DNA from: Lachnospiraceae bacterium
Lineage (GTDB): Bacteria > Bacillota > Clostridia > Lachnospirales > Lachnospiraceae
Length of the DNA stretch: 10,307 bases
Direction of reading: 5' to 3'
Assembly: GCA_900751995.1 (NCBI GenBank)
Contig: CAADTP010000039.1
Span: forward strand, 1 to 10,307
Below the pieces are notes generated by a model, which did not search any database, was not told the origin of the DNA, and worked only from the letters and a program-made list of their open reading frames with translations. Made by a program: the position numbers and the translations under genes. Numbering within the stretch: the first letter of the stretch is position 1; each line of letters opens with the position of its first letter. Positions 5,832-10,307 of the stretch are shown piece after piece.

Positions 5832-7499
5832 ATGGAACAAAAAATGGCAAAAGTAACTGTCAATGGTGAAACAAAAGAATATCCCTGTGGGACTTCCTAC
5901 AGGGATATTGTCGATGAATATCAGAAAGATACAGAGTTTCCGATCATACTGATCACGGCAGACGGAAGACTCCGGGAGCTTCACAAGAAAGTAAAGCGTG
6001 ACTGTACTGTGAAATTTGTGACGGTCAGAGACCATATAGGATTTTCCACCTACAAAAGAAGTGCCTGCCTGGTGCTCCTTAAGGCGATTTATGATGTGGC
6101 AGGTAAGGAAACTGTGGAGAAGGTGGAAATCCATTATTCTGTCGGATCGGGATATTATTTTACAATAAACGGATTCCCGGGCCTGGATCAGGGATTTCTG
6201 GATCGGATCCGAGAAGAGATGCACAGGATCGCAGATGCCTGCCTGCCGATCGGCAAGAAATCTGTCAGTACGGCTGACGCGATTGCATTGTTTCATCAGC
6301 ATCATATGTATGATAAGGAAAAACTCTTCCGTTACCGCCGTGTTTCCAGGGTAAATATCTACAACATCGAAAATTATGAAGATTATTTCTATGGATATAT
6401 GGCAGATCATACAGGATATGTGAAGTATTTTGACCTGAAGCTTTATGATGAAGGCTTTGTGCTGGAACTGCCGGAGCGCAGTGATCCATTTACGATCCCG
6501 CCGTTTGCCCCGGAGGAAAAAATATTCAGGGTACAGAAGGAATCCCAGGAATGGGCAGAAAAGATGGATATCTCCTACGTCGGTGATCTGAATGACCGGA
6601 TCACCAGAGAAGGGGTGCGGAACATCCTTCTGGTGCAGGAAGCACTTCAGGAGGCCAGGATTTCCAGGATCGCACAGCAGATCGTAGCAGATGGAAGCAG
6701 GAAATTCATCATGATCGCAGGTCCGTCTTCATCAGGAAAGACCAGCTTTTCGCATCGGCTGTCGATCCAGCTCACAGCACATGGCATGAAGCCGCATCCG
6801 ATCGCTGTAGACAACTATTTCAAGAACAGAGAAGATACGCCTCTGGATGAATACGGTGAGAGGAATTATGAATGCCTGGAAGCCCTGGACGTGGAGAAAT
6901 TCAACGAAGATATGCTGGCACTTCTCCGTGGAGAACGCATTGAACTTCCGGTATTTAACTTTGTGACAGGCCACAGGGAATACCGGGGAGATTTCCTTGA
7001 ACTTGGGAAAGATGATGTCCTTGTCATCGAGGGAATCCATGGCCTTAACGACAAACTGAGCCATTCCCTCCCGAAAGAAAGCAAATTCAAGATCTATATC
7101 AGTGCACTGACACAGCTGAATGTCGACAGACACAACCGTATCCCGACCACAGATGGCAGACTGATCCGAAGGATCGTGCGTGATGCGAGAACGCGTGGAA
7201 CGAGTGCAAAGGACACGATCGCCAGATGGCCGTCGGTAAGAAGAGGAGAGGAAGCAAACATCTTCCCGTATCAGGAAGAGGCAGATGTGATGTTCAACTC
7301 CGCGCTTGTCTATGAACTGGCCTGCCTGAAGCTTTATGCAGAGCCGCTTCTGTTTGGGATCGGCAAGGACGAGCCGGAATATATCGAGGCGAAGCGCCTT
7401 CTGAAATTCTTTGACTATTTTGTCGCCGTGCCGAGCGACGATATCCCGCGGAATTCCCTTCTTCGGGAGTTTGTAGGGGGGAGCTGTTTTGATGTGTGA
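5832..7499 (+). CDS. TGS / tRNA-synthetase-like / uridine-kinase fusion nucleoside kinase
   Basis: This 555-residue protein is three modules. Residues about 5-65 form a TGS domain, the small fold found in ThrRS and SpoT/RelA. Residues about 70-215 resemble the second additional domain of threonyl-/alanyl-tRNA synthetases (GSGYYFTI at 105-112, FHQHHMYDKEKLFRYRR from 154). Residues about 285-500 are a uridine-kinase/phosphoribulokinase-type P-loop kinase with Walker A GPSSSGKTS (297-305) and Walker B-like VLVIEGIHGLN (E400). The C-terminal NSLLREFVGGSCF is typical of the family. The kinase probably phosphorylates a nucleoside, but its substrate is not known from sequence. The HxxxH editing motif of ThrRS is not visible where I would align it (YKRSAC, 74-79), so the middle is probably a sensor or scaffold. 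GGGAGG (5819-5824) lies seven bases before the ATG. It overlaps the next gene by eight bases. Confidence 0.88.
   Translation: MEQKMAKVTVNGETKEYPCGTSYRDIVDEYQKDTEFPIILITADGRLRELHKKVKRDCTVKFVTVRDHIGFSTYKRSACLVLLKAIYDVAGKETVEKVEIHYSVGSGYYFTINGFPGLDQGFLDRIREEMHRIADACLPIGKKSVSTADAIALFHQHHMYDKEKLFRYRRVSRVNIYNIENYEDYFYGYMADHTGYVKYFDLKLYDEGFVLELPERSDPFTIPPFAPEEKIFRVQKESQEWAEKMDISYVGDLNDRITREGVRNILLVQEALQEARISRIAQQIVADGSRKFIMIAGPSSSGKTSFSHRLSIQLTAHGMKPHPIAVDNYFKNREDTPLDEYGERNYECLEALDVEKFNEDMLALLRGERIELPVFNFVTGHREYRGDFLELGKDDVLVIEGIHGLNDKLSHSLPKESKFKIYISALTQLNVDRHNRIPTTDGRLIRRIVRDARTRGTSAKDTIARWPSVRRGEEANIFPYQEEADVMFNSALVYELACLKLYAEPLLFGIGKDEPEYIEAKRLLKFFDYFVAVPSDDIPRNSLLREFVGGSCFDV
5878..5909. repeat. 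Strong intragenic hairpin near the kinase start
   Basis: Eleven perfect pairs join 5878-5888 (AATATCCCTGT) to 5899-5909 (ACAGGGATATT). A G-T wobble (5889/5898) and two G-C pairs (5890/5897, 5891/5896) extend this to 14 pairs with a four-base ACTT loop. It begins 46 bases after the start codon. No T-run follows, so it is not a terminator. The right arm GATATT (5904-5909) can instead pair with AATATC (5917-5922). Confidence 0.6.
7475..7483 (+). promoter_or_regulatory. Ribosome binding site for the LuxR gene inside the kinase end
   Basis: AGGGGGGAG (7475-7483) lies eight bases before the ATG at 7492 and five before the TTG at 7489, so it favours the ATG. It sits in the last codons of the kinase gene and also encodes the conserved Gly-Gly-Ser of the kinase C-terminus. 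Confidence 0.7.
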
Positions 7500-8502
7500 T
7501 TCTTTTTCCGCTCATCTTATGCCTCTGATAAACAGTTCCTTTGCTCCCGGACAGGCACAGGCTACTGTGGATGCTTTTCAGGATCCGGATCAACGGCAGA
7601 TCGCACAGGCGGAGTTATATTATTTTTCAGGACGCGCGCAGGAATGCAGAAACATTACGGAGCTTTATCTGCAGGACAAAGATCTCTGCCTGCGCCTGTC
7701 CGCAGGACTTTTGTATTCTTTTTCCAATCTTACGCTGGGAAATCCATCTGCTTCCAGGATGGGATTTCGAAACATCCAGGAATGCCTTCGTCTTGCAGAA
7801 GAAAACTCTGCATCAGAAGAAGTTATGGCTTCCTGTGTTTTTGCCGGCTATCTGGCAACGGTTCTGATGCATCTTCCGGCAGACGGACTTCCACCTCTCA
7901 AGGATTTTCTGCCGTACCTGCCGGCGGGTATTCGTGCTTATGCAATCTATATCCTCGCACATAATGCTTATCTGAATGAAGAATATGAGCGGGCACTGGG
8001 ATTATGTCAGTCAGTTTTTCTGATGCTTGATGGCTGTTATCCCATTGCTATGGAATATCTCTACTGCGTGATCATCATGTGCCTGAATAACCAGAAGAAA
8101 CACGAGGAGGCCAGTGAAATCCTGCTGAAAGCATGGAACATGGCGAAACCGGATGGATTTCTGGAACCGTTCATCGAGCACCACGGACTGATGCTTGGCC
8201 AGATCGAAGCCTGTATCAAACCAACAGAACCGGAAAATTACAAACGGCTTTCACAGGCAGTCATTGCTTTCAGCCGCGGCTGGATGGATATTCATAATCC
8301 ACAGCTCCAGAGCTCTGTTACAGATAAGCTGACACCTATGGAATTTTCCATAGCCATGCTTGCAAGCAAAGGCTGGACCAACCGGGAGATCGCAGACCAT
8401 CTGTCCATGTCAGTCAATACGATCAAACATTATCTCTCCCGCATTTTTCAGACACTGGGTGTGGAAAAGCGCGAAGAGCTGAAACCTTTTGTAAATAAAT
8501 AA
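7492..8502 (+). CDS. LuxR-type helix-turn-helix regulator with helical, TPR-like sensor region
   Basis: This is a 336-residue predicted DNA-binding regulator. The C-terminus is a LuxR/GerE-type helix-turn-helix: L280-T-P-M-E-F, then T296-NREIADHLSMSVNTIKHY and the LSRIFQTLGV that closes the domain. The first 250 or so residues are mainly alpha-helical with TPR-like pairs, for example AYLNEEYERALGLCQSVF and KKHEEASEILLKAWNMA. This resembles the sensory part of MalT-like proteins without their ATPase module. I see no phospho-acceptor receiver domain, transmembrane segment or autoinducer-binding motif, so ligand and targets are unknown. Translation should be coupled to the kinase, since the ATG precedes the kinase TGA by five bases. 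A strong terminator follows, making it the last gene of the operon. A TTG at 7489 would add one residue. The family call is firm for the DNA-binding domain only. Confidence 0.85.
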   Translation: MCDSFSAHLMPLINSSFAPGQAQATVDAFQDPDQRQIAQAELYYFSGRAQECRNITELYLQDKDLCLRLSAGLLYSFSNLTLGNPSASRMGFRNIQECLRLAEENSASEEVMASCVFAGYLATVLMHLPADGLPPLKDFLPYLPAGIRAYAIYILAHNAYLNEEYERALGLCQSVFLMLDGCYPIAMEYLYCVIIMCLNNQKKHEEASEILLKAWNMAKPDGFLEPFIEHHGLMLGQIEACIKPTEPENYKRLSQAVIAFSRGWMDIHNPQLQSSVTDKLTPMEFSIAMLASKGWTNREIADHLSMSVNTIKHYLSRIFQTLGVEKREELKPFVNK

Positions 8503-8516
8503 CAGACAAAGATACA

Positions 8517-8552
8517 TACGGCGGTCAATTGCGACCGCCGTAATGTTTTTTT
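8517..8552 (+). terminator. Intrinsic terminator closing the dgt-to-luxR operon
   Basis: TACGGCGGTC (8517-8526) pairs perfectly with GACCGCCGTA (8533-8542), ten GC-rich pairs with a six-base loop. A run of seven T (8546-8552) follows after three bases. It begins 15 bases after the LuxR stop and separates the core operon from the surface-protein unit. Confidence 0.94.
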
Positions 8553-8582
8553 CAGAAAAAAAGGCACTTTTTTGGCTTCTGA
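8552..8582. repeat. Imperfect inverted repeat between terminator and next promoter
   Basis: TCAGAA (8552-8557) pairs with TTCTGA (8577-8582). Five more A-T pairs (8558-8562 with 8569-8573) continue the stem beyond a three-base GGC bulge (8574-8576), leaving loop GGCACT. It ends six bases upstream of the -35 box at 8589. It could be an upstream binding site or a second weak hairpin; A/T richness makes chance plausible. Confidence 0.4.
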
Positions 8583-8588
8583 TGGGCA

Positions 8589-8617
8589 TTGCCTAATTTT
8601 GTTCTGTAAAGTATAAT
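8589..8617 (+). promoter_or_regulatory. Predicted sigma-A promoter of the surface-protein gene
   Basis: TTGCCT (8589-8594) and a consensus TATAAT (8612-8617) are 17 bases apart. The expected start is near 8624, giving a leader of about 36 bases that contains AAGGAGG (8643-8648 plus one upstream A). It follows a strong terminator, so the downstream gene is an independent unit. Confidence 0.75.
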
Positions 8618-8632
8618 ATTTTCATAAAATAT
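8616..8632. promoter_or_regulatory. Palindrome over the predicted transcription start (possible operator)
   Basis: ATATTTT (8616-8622) and AAAATAT (8626-8632) are perfect inverted repeats around CAT. The site overlaps the last two bases of the -10 box and the predicted start near 8624, a classic repressor position. It is almost all A/T, so chance is a real alternative and no known operator is recognised. Confidence 0.35.
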
Positions 8633-8659
8633 AAAACGTGGAAGGAGGAACGGAACAAA

Positions 8660-10219
8660 ATGAAGAAAAATGAATTAGTGAAAAAGAGCCGGAAACTGCT
8701 TTCAGCGATCCTGACCGGAACAGTGCTGATCACATCTGTGGTACCGGAATCCCTCATCTGGGCGGCTGATGTGGAAATGCAGGAATTCGAAGACGGCGAA
8801 GATAATGAGGATGTGATCTTTGAAGCTGCAGAAGAACCTGCAGAAGAACCTGAGACAGAGGATATTGAGGAAAGTGGAGAAGTGGAGATCCAGGATCTTT
8901 CAGAATCCCAGGACGAAGATGATACTGAGGATGCCGTGGAAGTGGAGGAAGACTTTACGGATGGAGTTGCTCTTTTTAGCAGCGGCAGTGAGATGGCAGT
9001 GGGAACAGCGGCTGCGAATACGATTTCGCCGGGGGAAGATGTAACGATCACTTCTGGAGGAACGTATACGGTACAGGGCGGAACATATCAGCCTAGTAAG
9101 AGTGGAGTCATTACTATTGACACTACAGAGAAAGTTACTCTGGAGATTACTGGAAACATTAATATGCCAGGGTATGATAAGGGCTGTTTTATTAGTATAG
9201 AAAATGCTTGTAAAGAGTTAACGATTATTAATAAGTATACGGTGAATGTTGATAACAATGTTTTTCTGATCAATAAAAATAAAGATGCAACAGTTACTTT
9301 TGAGGGCGGTACTTATGAGGCTTTAACGAATGAGGACGTTCCCATAATTGAAAACGGAGGAGTTGTCAACCTTAAGTATGTTAAATTTAATGCAACTGGT
9401 TCTATTATGTGTGGAATGATTGTACGGAATTTTTGGTACGATCTCGATCTTGATGGAACGATAAATATTCAGGATGGAACGATATTGGATAATAGAGGTG
9501 CCATGGAACTACGGCCTTGTATTTGGAGCGGAACTGTCAATATGTATGGCGGAACCATTACATCGTCAGAGGAAAAAGGTTCTACCGGAATAGAGGCACC
9601 AAACATTAAAGTTGTTGGCGGAAAAATCTCAAATTTTTTTGAGGCAATCCAGGGTTCTTATAAAAATACATCAATTACGATTGGAAATATAACCTTTGAA
9701 AATAATCGTAACGAAATTGCGTTGGTGGGAAACAGCGAAAAACAACTTATCATACAAGATGACTTCAAAGGAACTGCAAGTATTTATCACATGGATCGTG
9801 TTGAATACCCATATATAATTACAATGCCAGGAACATCTCCGGAGATGCGCACAAGGATTACTTATGAGGATGCAGAGGGTAATCCTCATTCAGTAAATTA
9901 TGATACAACTGAAAAGTATCTGTATGCAAGTGATCATGTTCATTCATGGAGTTATTCAACAAGTGCTGATAAAATCATTGCAACATGTACGGCGAAGACA
10001 GATTGTGAATTTAATCCCGGTAAATTAGATTTAACCCTGGCAGCAGCTGATGCATACTATTCCGGCAATACTTATACCGGAGCGATTGTGACAAATGACA
10101 TTACCTGTCAGACAGGTGATGAAGCGAGTATCGTATACTGTCTGAAAGACGGCACGAAGACCAACAGCAGCAACAGCGGTGCTGCGAGTGAGGGAGCTGC
10201 ACCGGTAAATTTAGGATAA
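8660..10219 (+). CDS. Secreted acidic beta-helix surface protein, apparently truncated at its C-terminus
   Basis: Residues 1-36 look like a Sec signal peptide: a Lys/Arg-rich start, the hydrophobic stretch LLSAILTGTVLITSVV, and a likely cleavage after Ala35 or Ala36. An extremely acidic linker follows (about 37-101), including a tandem Ala-Glu-Glu-Pro repeat. From about 115 to 400 short strands recur with turns such as GGTY, GTINIQDGTI, GTVNMYGGTI and VVGGKI, suggesting a right-handed parallel beta-helix. The final 94 residues begin H426-V-H-S-W and hold C-T-A-K-T-D-C, a tail domain I recognise from Lachnospiraceae surface proteins. In that family the Ala-Pro-Val-Asn stretch normally runs into Gly-x-Tyr-Thr and further strands; here it ends in Leu-Gly and tandem TAA codons. 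There is no LPXTG, choline-binding or membrane anchor. The middle is about 25-35% GC in sampled 60-base blocks against 50-60% at both ends. Function is unknown; adhesion or glycan contact is a guess. Confidence 0.8.
   Translation: MKKNELVKKSRKLLSAILTGTVLITSVVPESLIWAADVEMQEFEDGEDNEDVIFEAAEEPAEEPETEDIEESGEVEIQDLSESQDEDDTEDAVEVEEDFTDGVALFSSGSEMAVGTAAANTISPGEDVTITSGGTYTVQGGTYQPSKSGVITIDTTEKVTLEITGNINMPGYDKGCFISIENACKELTIINKYTVNVDNNVFLINKNKDATVTFEGGTYEALTNEDVPIIENGGVVNLKYVKFNATGSIMCGMIVRNFWYDLDLDGTINIQDGTILDNRGAMELRPCIWSGTVNMYGGTITSSEEKGSTGIEAPNIKVVGGKISNFFEAIQGSYKNTSITIGNITFENNRNEIALVGNSEKQLIIQDDFKGTASIYHMDRVEYPYIITMPGTSPEMRTRITYEDAEGNPHSVNYDTTEKYLYASDHVHSWSYSTSADKIIATCTAKTDCEFNPGKLDLTLAAADAYYSGNTYTGAIVTNDITCQTGDEASIVYCLKDGTKTNSSNSGAASEGAAPVNLG
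8826..8849. repeat. Perfect 12-base tandem repeat in the acidic linker
   Basis: CTGCAGAAGAAC occurs twice head to tail (8826-8837 and 8838-8849), followed by CTG of a third copy. The period is a multiple of three, so gain or loss of copies would change the number of Ala-Glu-Glu-Pro units without breaking the frame. Confidence 0.85.
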
Positions 10220-10307
10220 TAAGCGGGAATCCTCGGCAATTCAATTACCGAGATGAAAGCGCAGGATTGTGCATATCTGCACAAAAAATATAACAACAAA
10301 AATTGAT
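10220..10307. other. Non-coding tail of the window with two small hairpins
   Basis: A second TAA follows the stop at once (10220-10222). CTCGG (10232-10236) pairs with CCGAG (10248-10252) around 11 bases. TTGTGCA (10267-10273) pairs with TGCACAA (10278-10284) around TATC. The second is followed by A rather than T residues, so neither is a standard terminator in the gene's direction. No promoter, RNA gene or credible coding region is visible before the window ends. Confidence 0.5.

Noticed and set aside
8660..10219. The surface gene as target of a diversity-generating retroelement or an invertible switch.
   Set aside because: No template repeat, reverse transcriptase, recombinase or flanking inverted repeats of useful length are visible in the window.
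10223..10306. In-frame open stretch of 27 codons beyond the tandem stops of the surface protein, which might be a read-through extension.
   Set aside because: An open run of this length is common by chance, and its residues do not resemble the expected continuation of the tail domain.
1..10307. Insertion sequences, prophage genes, CRISPR repeats, or toxin-antitoxin and defence modules.
   Set aside because: No transposase or integrase, no regularly spaced repeats and no small paired genes were seen; nearly all the sequence is accounted for by the genes listed.

Overview
The window looks like core chromosome of a low-to-mid GC Gram-positive anaerobe of the Clostridia, most likely a gut Lachnospiraceae. 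This rests on four things: strong AGGAGG-type ribosome sites, a short (374-residue) primary sigma factor behind dnaG, the order dGTPase-like / dnaG / rpoD / trmK / Nif3-family, and a secreted protein with the H-x-H-S-W tail domain common in that family. The species assignment is inference; no database was consulted.

Layout. A tRNA-Leu(AAG) ends at 96 and is followed by an intrinsic terminator (103-129). About 190 bases of leader with further inverted repeats come next, then a good sigma-A type promoter (TTGAAA, 17 bases, TAATAT; 244-272). From it runs what appears to be one seven-gene plus-strand operon with no internal terminator: a dGTPase-like HD phosphohydrolase, dnaG primase, rpoD, trmK, a Nif3-family protein, a TGS/tRNA-synthetase-like nucleoside kinase, and a LuxR-type regulator. 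It closes at a strong terminator (8517-8552). Gaps are 0-38 bases, and three of the six junctions overlap (rpoD/trmK by 1 base, trmK/Nif3 by 11, kinase/LuxR by 8), which suggests translational coupling. This is a Firmicutes form of the macromolecular synthesis operon: replication priming, transcription initiation, tRNA modification and nucleotide metabolism share one transcript.

A separate unit follows. A promoter (TTGCCT, 17 bases, TATAAT) with an AT-rich palindrome over its predicted start site drives a secreted, acidic, beta-helix-like surface protein (8660-10219). Its middle is much more AT-rich than its ends, and it stops abruptly at tandem TAA codons inside a C-terminal domain that normally continues. 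The last 88 bases hold two small hairpins and no recognisable gene.

I do not see an evidently new defence, mobile or biosynthetic system. Most worth checking are the mosaic and apparently truncated surface protein, a 14-pair hairpin inside the start of the kinase gene with a competing alternative fold, the stand-alone LuxR regulator coupled to the end of the core operon, and the palindrome at the surface-protein promoter.
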